Both the position numbers and the translations under genes were made by a program. A DNA stretch of 64,000 nt. It comes from Volvox africanus (Eukaryota; Chlorophyta; Chlorophyceae; Chlamydomonadales; Volvocaceae). This document shows, one piece after another, positions 22,470 to 33,700 of the stretch (position 1 is its first letter; each line of letters begins with the position of its first letter). Location: positions 2,728,001-2,792,000 of the forward strand of contig BSDZ01000008.1 of NCBI GenBank assembly GCA_030268105.1. Direction: 5' to 3'. The notes beneath the pieces are model-generated. The model ran no database searches, was not told where the DNA came from, and saw only the letters and a list, made by a program, of their open reading frames with translations.

Positions 22470-25400
22470 ATGTCTGCAGCGCGTGACGTCTTTCGGCTCC
22501 TCGCAGACGACTATTCCGACGATTTCACAGACATATCTGAAGACCACGAACTTCCCTTACCGGTGAGCGAGCTGTTGACGGAGGCAGCTACCTCAACGGT
22601 TTCGGCTCTAGCTAAGAAACGCCCGTTCGCCCGTTCGTTCGATTACCCCACAGGGCCTTCACGCGCCCCCCTCGGTGATTCCTTGGCCTGGAGGGGATGA
22701 CTGGCGCCTGCCGGGCCGTGTGCAGCAGGTATGTACAGTGTGTTCTTGGCAGCGACGGGTGAGTAATCTGTAGCTCGGGGTAGAAACCCGCGTCCCTGCC
22801 CACGATTAAGCTCATCTCTATGCACGTCATTGGGTTGGTCAAATAATAGCTGACATTAGAGTATGTTAAATCCGCAATGCTAGTCTACATATGGACTGAT
22901 GTGTGATCGTGGATTTTGCTGGAACCCTTTCTCCATAAACAGTCCGATACATCGAGTAATAGTGGCAGCTGTAGTGACAACGAGAACGGCGCCGTCGAGT
23001 CCCCGGTCAGGCTAGCTCCACAACGGGCACGCTCGCCCGCCGAGGTCACAGCCACAACTGAAATATATCAGCGCGAGCCGTGGATGATGCAGCTTGACGC
23101 CGGCGCCACAAGCCCCAGTCCATCGGGCTCGTCTGGAATAATGCAGGCGCGCTTTGTAGGCAGCGCTGGCATCGGCTGTGGCATGCTGCCCCTGCGGAAT
23201 GTTTCCATCACATCCGGCAGGTCGCTGTTTGGGCCCTTCGGGAGTAGCAGCCTGCAGCATCGCGACGCGTTACAGTCAATCCAGCCTCACCCACTGGCGC
23301 TGACAGTGCAGCAGCATCAGGAGGTTCTACCATCCCCGCGGCAGCGGCCGCAGCCAACACCAGTCCAGCCGCTGCCGCAGCTACCGGCAGGGGATCAGGA
23401 TCGAGATCGCGAGCAGGAGCTATTTCGCGCGGTCGGGTCTGGATTAGAGGACGATGAGGACGAAGACGGGCAGGGGGATCGGCCCCGCGCTGATGGTGAT
23501 CCTTGGTCGTACCTCGACGCGGATCCTTTTCTGCTCGCTGCCTCATCAACTTGCTCTTCGTCCCTTTCCACAAGCAGGGATCCTAGCCCCCAGCCGCAAC
23601 CCGCCGCCCCTCAGTCGTTCTCTGTGCCACTCACAGGTCGCAATAACGGTCCGCAGCTATGGTACGGCAATCCGTATGCCGACTCACAAATAGAGCACGG
23701 CTTTGCTCTTGCGCTGGGGCCGCGGCTGCGGCGGCGCAGTAGCAGCGTCGGTGGGACAGGCGGGCTGACCAGTCAAGAAGGGGACGGTCGGTCGCGTGGG
23801 TTGGCTCGTGTCCTGGGCTCCTTTGGGCTTGGACCAGAGCAAGGGCCAGCTGCAGACAACACGCATGGTAGCGGCAGCAGTAGCGATAGCAGCCACAGCA
23901 GCTGGGCAGGGCGTCCAGGCCTGGACGCCCGGTATGAAGGAGCAGGCCCCAGCACTAGTCAACCTAACGCAGCCGCGATAGTGTTATGGCCTATGGGTTC
24001 CCCTGGAGAGCTACTGCGTTCCGGTGGCCCCTCTCGGACGGCAGGGATGGCGGCAATGGGGGAGGTCGACTGGCCAATGGACTCCAGTGACACGAGGCAT
24101 CGACACGCTGTACGGACACGCGCTAGTGAGCTGAGCGCCACCTGGCGGCCGTCGCAGGAAGACGAAGGAATGGACGAGCTGGGGGCTTCCATGGCAGGTA
24201 AGAAAAGCTGGGGGCTGAGAAGGGGTTCCTGCTTCCGGGGTTTGTTTCGACTACGACACATCTAAACAGAGATGAATTATCTTTATGACGGCCCTTCTCC
24301 TCACCATCTTTCCCGGCGCATCTATAGTACGTGTTATTTAGGAAGCCTTCTTTCCGCTGCCATGATCCAAGGGTTGGGTTGGGCGGGCTTTCTACATCAT
24401 CGCCCAACGTGGCATCGCCCACTGCCAGGTGCTTGCATTGCGGAATTTCACTGCATGTATGTATCACCTTATCCGCGGATGACTCGACTATCTACCTTCA
24501 CTTTGAAGTGCGTCCTGCTTTTGCAAAGAAGTTCTATTTCGGGTTCCGCAGGCAACGGCAGCTCGGCGCTGCGAAGCATGGGAGAACCCTCCTGGGGGCA
24601 TCAGTATGGAGGGCCTCTGGGGGATAGGAGCAGGCCAACGCTCAGCTTTGGCGACAGCAGCGGTCCCATCCATCGATACAGCCCGCGCAGTACATTAGGG
24701 GACAGCGACCTCAGCGGCATAGGACCCAGTCCACCTGGGCTCACGTCTGCCGGTCTCAGGGGCGCGACACCCGGCGGCAATGGTGGATACCATGCCAGCG
24801 GCCTCGGCGGTGGCGGCAGCAACGGTCTGAATGGTGGCGGCGGTACGACCCTATGTTTTACGTCGCTGGACTCGCCATCGGGACCGTACGACCGTAGGCG
24901 TATCGTGTTGACATCTGCGCACAGGCGTAATACCGAGGCATCGACGCCAAGTGTACGCCAGTACAGTGACGGGCTGGCGGGGATGTTGACCAACGCGCAG
25001 ATACAGGAGTGGATGAGTCAGCATGCGTCGCGGCTGCTGCTGCCCCGTCACATGCAGGAAATTGCAGATATCGTTTTCCGGCCGCCCAGCGCCGTGCCAG
25101 AGAAGAAGTGGGTGCGATGCGCGCAGCGTCTTGGGATTGGAAGTAATGTGGGAAGGGGATTACGCAGCATGTGCTTGTAGGGGCTGTACCCACGGCATCG
25201 CCAAACAGCCACGCACCGCGGCTCAAGCCATGGTGTGCCATATTCAGTTGGGCCCAAGACGCTGCGGCGATGTTCTCTTGTGAACATATGAAAGTCAACA
25301 TGTCATATTGCTTTCCCCTGCCAGGTCTCTTACCTCTGGACCCGCTCTTTGCCTTTGCATTCAACCACTTAATAATTCCAATGCCGGTTCCAAAGTGTCC

Positions 25401-26089
25401 TTGGCCATCCGGGAGAGCATCGCACCCACTGCGTCTGGCACGGCCACGTATCCATGTTCTCCCCTGTTTCCCGCTTTTGCCATCACTCTGCTTTTCGCGC
25501 TGCACGCTGCCCACCATGAGGTTGACTGTGCGCATGCAAGCATCTAGGCATGCTCTACATTTCTCCCTTTCTCTCAGGCTATGGCTCATTGCCCTATTCC
25601 TGCGGACTGCCGTTGTTCCATGGCCGCTGATTCAAACGACTTTTCATTTACAGACTGTGTGAAGTTTTCATGGTTTAGGCCGACTCTACTCACCTACTGA
25701 GGCAGACCCAGACTGGTCTCGTTGCAGTAATGTCATGCAACGAGAGCATCGTTGCCACCCGTTCGCTTCTGTGACCTCCGGCCGCGCGCAGGCCGCTCAA
25801 GTGCCAGTCCAGCGGTGTCGCCACTCTTCCACCGCCTGTGGTGTTGGGTGGCCGCTATCCACCGCTTCATGTTTCCCGCTTGGCCAGCGACACCGCATTC
25901 ATGGCTGACCTTCTGGGTGGACTCGGCGGCGTGGATTTCGCCAACAGCCGCGTGCAGGCTGTCATAACGGCTTTGCAAGGCAAGGATGTGGTGGTGACCG
26001 AGGAGGGCGAGGAGGGTGTGGCTCAGCGAGCGGGACGGACCTTGCTCACGAAGAGCCTCGGACCGCCGTCACGGATCCAACCCAAATAA
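22470..26089 (+). CDS. 733-aa Ser/Gly-rich protein, unrecognised
   Basis: Four exons join in phase: 22470-22562, 22943-24197, 24552-25107 and 25792-26089. Exon 1 is acidic (MSAARDVFRLLADDYSDDF). The long second exon is disordered, rich in Ser, Gly, Gln and Pro with acidic clusters (DEDEDGQGD). Exon 3 is Gly/Ser-rich, then turns structured: LTNAQIQEWMSQHASRLLLP, HMQEIADIVFRP. The last exon looks folded (FMADLLGGLGGVDFANSRVQ, VVVTEEGEEGVAQRAGRTLL) and ends RIQPK. The phase agreement across the third intron (AA plus G) ties the last exon to the rest. I do not recognise a family; a scaffold or regulatory protein is only a guess. It shares a divergent promoter with peptide deformylase. Confidence 0.72.
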
Positions 26090-26784
26090 GACGTGCCTAT
26101 AAAGTGGGTCGCGACGCGCTTAGGTGCGGCGCACGACAGCTGGTGCACTGGTTATGCATTTATGCCAGCAGTATAGGATGATTACACCTTGGATTGCATG
26201 TTTGCAGGGTGCTTGTGCAGGTTCGTCTCTTAGGGTGCGGGTAGGTATTCATGTATGTGGGCATTCATTTATGTGGGCACACTTGCTGTGCTCGCAGGTC
26301 GGGTTAGCTCGGGGTCCGGCGTGTGCGCTGTGTGTATCTTTAGTTGCTTGCACATTGTGCCGGCAGGGTACTGTTGGGGCCTGCACGGCGCTTTGGTACT
26401 GTGAGCTGTTGCAATACTTGTAGTGCACCACAATGAAGGCATGGATCGGGAGACTTCACGACTACAACAAGCTTGCATGAGGTGGTTTTCGATGCTAGCG
26501 CCATCGCCCGCTGGCTTCTTGACTGATCTTGAGGAACATATTTGGGTGGCGTGAGAACTGTTGCCGGGAAGGGGAGACTGCTGCTTCCGGTGGATCGCAA
26601 TGCACGTGTGGCTTCCTGCCGGATGCGACGGCACTGAAAGCTTAGTAAAGCCGCCCGCCTTCCAATCTGGACCTGAGAAGATTGGGGAGGCTGCTAACGG
26701 AGCCAATGGCCCGCGCTCGGTGAAGAAGGCAGGTTGAAACATCGCGGGATAAATCCTTTACCTGATATATGCATGGGTATTCAG

Positions 26785-27171
26785 GCCGACCAGCCCTGGG
26801 GTTATGGCGGCGGTTCAACTGCACGCATGGGTGGCAGTGCGGGCCCGCGCTCTAGGAATGGGGGCTGGCTGCATGCTGTGCTTGATTGGGAGATGGTAAG
26901 CCCTGCGCTGGGTTTACTATTGTTGCTGCCTGGTGATTGCAGCGCCGTGGGCTGGCAGTGGATGGGTAGACTTTGGACACTGTGGCGGCCTGCGCAGCTT
27001 TGTACCCTTAGTGTCCATTTCGTTAAGTTACAATTCCTCCGTCAGTTTTCTTTTTGCAGTTTGGAAAGTCGCTGCATGCGAATCGCTGTAGAAGAGTTGT
27101 GCACGGAGCAAGAGTTTATAGGTTCGACCTCGAGGTCCCGATGCCCTAGCACAAAACATGTATCATGTTGA
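26785..27171 (+). CDS. C-terminal exons of a small unrecognised gene
   Basis: Three exons join in phase (26785-26895, 26943-26965, 27060-27171) and end in TGA. They read QPWGYGGGSTARMGG, then GGWLHAVLDWEMRRGLAVDG and SRCMRIAVEELCTEQEFIG. All three introns have GT-AG borders, including a 23-base middle exon, which is unlikely by chance. An upstream open stretch (about 26642-26730, PEKIGEAANGANGPRS) could be an earlier exon but does not join in phase. The N-terminus was not found and no family is recognised. Confidence 0.45.
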   Translation, partial: ADQPWGYGGGSTARMGGSAGPRSRNGGWLHAVLDWEMVSPALGLLLLLPGDCSAVGWQWMGRLWTLWRPAQLCTLSVHFVKLQFLRQFSFCSLESRCMRIAVEELCTEQEFIGSTSRSRCPSTKHVSC

Positions 27172-28094
27172 CGGCACCAGTTAGAGCAGCGTGGATGTAT
27201 TGCAGCGTGATTGTTTCCGCGAGCGGCCGCTGACGCCTCATGGCGCCAGAACGGCGTGTCAGTTGGCAGGGAGCAGGTCAGGATGCATAGCATGTGCGCC
27301 CACAACAATGTGGTGACTCCGTAATCTCGCTGCGGCGATTTTTCTGGTTCACTTGGGGGGTGCAGAATGGTAAAGGTAGTGGGACAATGGTACATATGGT
27401 GATTGATACCAAATTGCGTCACAATATGTCCCGTCGTACATGTTTATGTGACGAGCGGCGTTAAATAAACCGTTGGATACCCCCCCCTCAGTAAATGGCC
27501 CTTAAGCCATGACTTACATGGATCCTTGCTGCCAGGTGGTTTACTCCTGCGTGGTTTAGATCAATCCTCACACTGCCCAGGATAACCCCCAAGTGACCCG
27601 AAACCCAACCTTGCACAAGGCGTACTTCAAGGAAGATATATTGTCGTATGGGAATCCATCGGCATTGTCCAAGCATCTAGGTATTAGGCTGGCGGTCATT
27701 TGCAGGAAACATCCGCTTATGCACACGCGCAGGCGCTTGGCGCACGCAATCAAGCGGTGGCCCGGTCCTTGATATGCCATAAGACCATGGTAATGATGTA
27801 GCAGGTGGGCATAACACAACGTTAACCATAATCTTCAATAGTTCACAAGTCCACAAGTACGCTTCGAGCAACAGTGTACAGCAACGTGTACAGCATCCCG
27901 GAAGAGGGTGCGGGGCTGGTGTTTAGGAGCTTCAGTACCATGGACTCGTTCCAGCTCCCGTCTCAGCCCCAACCTCCTCAAGCCCCCACGTGAAGTTCCC
28001 ATATGCGACGGGACCCATGCACGAACGCCTGAACAGGGGCACCTGCATGCGTCCTATAGCATGACACTGACAATAATCTTTTACGGCGGTATCA
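27172..28094. other. intergenic stretch
   Basis: No exon with coding character. This is the 3' side of both flanking genes. A run of eight C lies near 27481. Confidence 0.45.
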
Positions 28095-30367
28095 TCATTG
28101 CTTTTCCTTGTGGTGGCTGTTTTTATGGCTATGGTGATCGTGGCGATCGTCATGGGCTTGTTGCTGCTGCAACGTCTTTTGGCCACGTGCAGCAATAGCG
28201 GCCTTTGATGGCCGCCTGCCTTTACGGTGCGTAGTCTTGTTGTGGAAGAAGAACGCCAGTCCCGCAGCCAGTGCGCCCAGTATGGGTGCGCTCCAAAACA
28301 CCAGATAATGCTCCAGATCGTTTTGTCGCTTGTAATGGAGGTGCCAGGAAAAGCTCTAAGTACAAGGGTAAGGCGCAACGAGATTCCCAGTAAGCTCATT
28401 CCATGCTCAGGCATTGCAGGCATGGCATCGGGTTGCCAAGCGTAAGGTCCTGTAGGGTGTAATTGTGCAATGTGGGCTGTCCCAGGAGCGTGACAACAGG
28501 GGTGGCCAACGGACCCTCCAGCTTGTGCTTATTGACCAAGCTAAGAAACTGAGCTACAGCAACAAGCCTAGAAGTCGCAAAAGGAAGTTGTACTTACCAC
28601 GAAAGGGTTCAGAGACGGCCCCGTGAAATAATTACCAACCCAGCTCTGAGCGGAGGGCAAACGGCCAGGGCCAATTGGCACACTCACTCACATGGTAAGC
28701 CGACAGGATACCGTTAACAGAAAGACGTTTCATAGCGCATCGTCGGCTACCTCGGTCTGGCAGTCCCGCCCCTATCCCGTCTCAGCTTGAAACGGGATAG
28801 AACCGTTTTAACTACATTCCTGCATTTGCTTTAGACCCATGAATGGACGATTGTCGTTTCTCACCAAGACTACCGTAGAGAGCATGGGAGTCCATAACGT
28901 CAGCAGACGACTGTCGGCCTCTGTAGTTGGCAAGCCAAGGGACAGCATAGTGCTCTAGTAAAGACAGCCCACAACCAGAGGACGCAGGTTTCAACAAAGC
29001 AGAGGCCGTGCGTGTTAACAACCGTGTTTGCTGGACTTGCCGCACCTGGATAGTGCACACAAAACGCCGGTCAACAGTTGCGTATCTTCATACAGTAACC
29101 GCGATTTAGTCCTGCCGTGCTTCGACATCATCGCTCCAACAAGTTGACGGTATGCCGGCCCATGGTATAACGTGCGCATCCATACCACAACCCATCCCAT
29201 GCAGCTGCACCCACCGAGCGATATCAAGAAGACGTAGTTTAGTACGAAGCTCATGGTGCCTTCGCTTGCAAAACCGATCTCAAAAGCCACACCGTCCTTT
29301 ATGCCCCCCGATAGGCTGTGGAACTTGCTGCAGAGCGGCGAGCATCAACGGGAACTAGAGATTCGTCACAACAGCGAATTCCAGAAGTCTTCCCCAGCAA
29401 CAGCGAGCCCTCCCTCTACGGGGTCTATGCTGATGTTGCGATGTTCCCGTACATGAAAGCATGAAAACAAGTTGCAACACGCTCTTAATTTCCAAGTATG
29501 GCGATCGCCGTGCCTTGCAAACTACGGGCACCAGGCTTGCACATTAAAAAGGCCACCTACAGCGCTTTGCTTTTGCACGAGTACATCGTGTTCAAGAGCC
29601 TAAGTCTGGTCTAAAGAGCCTTTTTGCCTGCTTTCACGGGTATTTGCTCACCCCTGGAGCCATTCAGGCAGGTACCATTTGGCTGCAACGCTTCCAGCAA
29701 GCGCACCAGCGAGCTGTCCGCACTGCACATTTCCGAGGAAAAGGAGGGCAGCTCAAGACGCCACAGGAGGACAACGTCAATTACAGTCCAATATTGCAGT
29801 ATCAGCAGTAACTACGTGCACTGACCTCCCCATAGAAGACATCTTCGGAAAATATAGGCTATATGACTTAAACAGGGGTCTTACCATGCGGAGAAGGTGA
29901 CTACTTATGCTGCCCTTCCCGCTGCTCATTAGGGCGATGCTGTTGACCGGGTTAAATAGCGCCCCACCGAAGAACTCGCAAAGGGGCCCGAACAGGGTAA
30001 GTGCCGTTATTAAGATTCCGATACCAAGCACCATTTCGTCCATTCCAGTGTATTTCGCGAGGTACTCGGATGCCTGGGACAGGGAAGAGCGAGGGGAGGG
30101 GAAAGGGTATGGACCTTTGCACAAAGCATGCGGACTTTGCATGAGTGAGGCCTGGGCGCAAGTTTCGCCAATGATGTTACATGACCAGGCGAAGTCAGAC
30201 CGCACGAGGGCACACGAAAGGCAAGGGAAAGCGTGTGCGCTGCATACCTCCGCAAAGCAGCTTGAAGCCATTACCCATAAAGTCGTAACAATGAAGTCAC
30301 CAAGCATGAGAATAGGCAGGCTCCGTTTGCTTGGGCCAATCGCTTCCGGTAGACCCGTGGCGGCCAT
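28095..30367 (-). CDS. SIP-like aquaporin with altered NPA boxes
   Basis: A membrane channel of the MIP family, closest in plan to small basic intrinsic proteins, which in plants sit in the ER. Seven exons join in phase: 30367-30248, 30073-29885, 29722-29652, 29327-29186, 28954-28865, 28645-28598 and 28355-28095. They give 306 residues. TM1 is LGDFIVTTLWVMASSCF. The first half-helix loop reads GGALFNPVNSIAL, so NPA is NPV. CGQLAGALAGSVAAKWYLPE and KFHSLSGGIKDGVAFEIGF follow. The second loop reads YFTGPSLNPFVSFSW, so NPA is NPF. The last helix is VFWSAPILGALAAGLAFFF. The long tail is basic and then His-rich (HDDRHDHHSHKNSHHK). Exon 4 must extend to a GTATGG donor (29185) to keep phase. Changed NPA boxes are common in SIPs, but the substrate cannot be told. 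Confidence 0.85.
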
Positions 30368-30793
30368 GGTTCCAACCTCGTCACAGCTGCAAGGTCAGAA
30401 CCAGAACGCGCGGCACTATGCGACAGGGTACTTCAAAGGCAGTGCGTAGAAGCGCCTTACATTGCTTCAGGGCTCATTAGCTATGAAGACCGTTGTGGAG
30501 TTAGTGCCCGGGCGCTCAGCCAGAAGCTCTCAGGCTGTACATCCTGGCCTCATGACTGAAGACTCCCTACTGTCCATACCTACGAATCCATGCTTTGCCC
30601 GACTAGTCTAGGTGGGTCTTCAATCGTAGCCGTACTACCAGTATAATGACTGCATTCCTCAATACCCCACCAAATGTTGTTGCTTAATTAGAATTGGCAC
30701 TTTGTCCACTGAAAGGATTTTACCTTTCTGCGTCAGCTTATGACCATAAAAAACCTGTGTTAGTCCACTTGCCAAAGGCAAGGTCCTTGAAGA
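30368..30793. promoter_or_regulatory. divergent promoter region
   Basis: 426 bp between the start codons of the aquaporin (minus) and the RNA-binding protein (plus). It must carry both promoters. No element is identified. Confidence 0.4.
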
Positions 30794-33700
30794 ATGGAAC
30801 CTACGAAGCCATTTGAGAAAATGACGGTAGCGGAACTCAAGGCAGAGCTGAAAGCTCGTGGCCTGAGCGAAAAGGTATGTTCAGAGCGTTTCCTGGGTCC
30901 AGTGAGTTCGACATCTTTTGACCAAGGCAGTTCTGCCTCCCGGCTAGGGTGTTAAAGCAGAGCTCCTGGCTCGGCTGCAAGAAGCTGAGGCTGCTTTGGA
31001 GCAAGAACCCGCAGCGGTGGCGGCGGACACAGCTATGGATGGTCAGCCAGATCCCGCTATTAGCACGGGTCAGCCGGAACCCCAGGACACCTTAAAGGCT
31101 GAGCCAGTTGATTTTGAAGCCGATGACAAGGAACAGCCAACAACCGAAGCTGAGGCACAGGAGGAGCAAGCAGAAGAGCAGGTGCGCAGGATGAGGTCAT
31201 ATATTTACTAGGTTTTCGTTAAAGCACGGCTTCATGTCATTGAGTTCTGATTTTCTTTAGGATGCTGATGCTGGACAGGCTGGCGCGGATACGGTTGAAC
31301 CTGATTCGATTGAGGCACCAACTGAAGCGGAACAGGTTGCACCTGAGCCGGAGGAACCGGTTGAACAGGAAATCGATAAAGTACTGGCGGACACACAGCT
31401 AGATCCCTCAGATGCACCACAAGCAGCGGCCGAGCCGGCCAAGGAACCAGATTACGGGCCTGAGGAGTGGGAAACTATGGAAATTCCCGAGGAATATCGC
31501 CCTTTGCCAGTTCTGCGGGTAAGTTACACTGTACAAGGCCAGGTCCACCATCGTTGCGAGTAGAGTATTTTACACAGAAAAAAACTTGTTGATCGTGCAG
31601 GTGCGTAACATCAAGCAAGAGGCGAAGCCCGAAGACGTCAAGAAGGTGTTCGAGGACGCTGGCATCCCGGTTCACAGCGTTGACTTCGACAATGTTGAGC
31701 GCAATAAGAATGTGGCTCTTCTTAGGCTGCAGCCTCCGCCGCTTTCCTGGAAGCTCAGCAAGGAGCTGGGGCCTAACCCTCTTGATGAGGCGCTTAAGAA
31801 GTACATTGAGCGCAAGGAGCAGGAGGCCAAGGCAGCCGCAATTGCTCAGAAAGCTGCTGAGGCGGCCGCGGCTGGGGCGGCAGCCGAGGAGCTAGTGGCG
31901 ACGACAGGATCAGCTGAGGCCAAGGAGGAGGCGACTGAGGTCGAGGCCAGCAGTGCCACTGCGGGCGAAAAGACAAATGGTGCAGCGGTGGTCCCGATTG
32001 CAGCAACAGAGGATGCCAGTGCTGCAGATATAGCTGAGCCTGCCCTAAATGCGGAGGCCGCTGTCGAGCATAATGCCGTCGTTGTGGAAGCCGGTGGTGA
32101 AGATCCAGGCAAGACTGAAGCTGCTGCCGCAGAGATGGATATTTCCGCCGTGGCAGGCGACGAAGGCCAGGATGCCCGTCCGCCAGCCGACGCGGACAGG
32201 AAGCCCGCGGCTACTAGTGGCGGCAGTCAGCCAGCAGCATCGACGCCATCCCGCCATGTGTCATCGTCACATGCACCTGTGACGCTTCATGTAGAAGATG
32301 GGCGGTTAGACGGTGACGTTCTGAAGGTCGCTCGTTACACTGCGATGCGCCTGAATGCGCTGCAGTATCCACTGACGCTCTTTGGCGACCGCCTCATGAT
32401 TGATGCACCTTCGCTTCAGTGCACCTTGTACCTGGGAAACGTTACTCAGGATAATGACGAGCAACTTAAGGTGGACATGGCTGCGCTGGGCCGTGTCATT
32501 CGCTGCTTCATTATGCGTGGTGCTTCAGGGTCTTCTAAGGTGAGGATGACGCGGCCCATACGGTCAAACCTATGCGGGAATAAAACCCAGCGCGCGTCCT
32601 TTCGTTCTTAAAACCCTTTGTACCACGAAGTACTGCACCAAACTATTTCAGCTTAAGGATACCTTGGGGGTTTCCTGCGTATTAAGCGCTTACTTCTAGT
32701 GGGGATGGAAATGATGACAGTACTACTAGTTCGGCGAGGGCAGATTAAAAGACACACAAGTATGTGTCCGTCGATTTGCTCCAGGCTGCCGTCTAAGCAG
32801 GCTGCACCCTCTCGTAGCTTTCGTTTTCTAGGTGACACACAGCGCACGTTTTAGGTTCTCGTCGATTCCAAGCAGTTGGTGGCTTCTATCACCTTAAAAA
32901 AGAAGAGCTGTATCCCGGGTACGGCCCTAAAGTTACACCTGAAATATTCTCTTTAGATTGTACTGATGTTGTGCTGATTCCAGAACTCGTATCTTGCCGG
33001 TGTAGGGGTATGCGTTTGTTGAGTACGCCACGCCTGCAGAGGCGCTGAAGGCCAAGGAGTCGCTGGAAGCGCAGAGCCGTAAGGCCTTTCAGGACATGAT
33101 GGCTACCAAGAATGATCTGCAGCGCCAACGTGGACGTCCAGCTACAAGCGCGCTGAAGCCTGCAACTCCTGTCGAGGAGGGCAAGGAGGCTCAAGGCGAC
33201 CAGGGCGGGGAGGCGGTTGTAAGCAGCGATAAGCTGGAGGGTGAGAAGGTGGCAGGTCTAGAGGATGGTAAGGGTGAGCCGGACACGCAAATGAAGGATC
33301 AGGACGAGGCCGCGGCTGTTGAGGGAGCCGAGACTGGGTCCAAGGAGCGTGCACCGGAGGAGGAGGCTGCGGGCATGATAAAGCTGAATGTGGAGTCTGA
33401 TCCTTCAGCCGATCAAGAAGAACAACCGAAAGTTGTTGAGGGGAGCGATGAAGGTGCAAATGATACGAAGGACTTGCAATCAAAGCAGCCGTCGCACACA
33501 AGCAAAATTATGCGAGCTGAGCTTACCCACATCAGGCGAGCTCAGGACCTATTTTCGCGGAATCTCTACCTTGCGAGTCTGCCCATGGTGAGCGTGGAGC
33601 GGCTATTTTCATCTACGTCACGCTTGGTGTGCTTATCAATGACGATTCACCGTGCGCACACATGCCTTGGATCTATTGCACGTGGGTCGGTGGCGCACTG

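Noticed and set aside
24858..25589. Minus frame of 243 codons
   Set aside because: Antisense to the third exon of the 733-aa gene and its intron, with no splice support or family match.
31846..32112. Minus frame of 88 codons rich in Ala/Ser
   Set aside because: Antisense of the Ala/Glu linker of the SAP/RRM protein.
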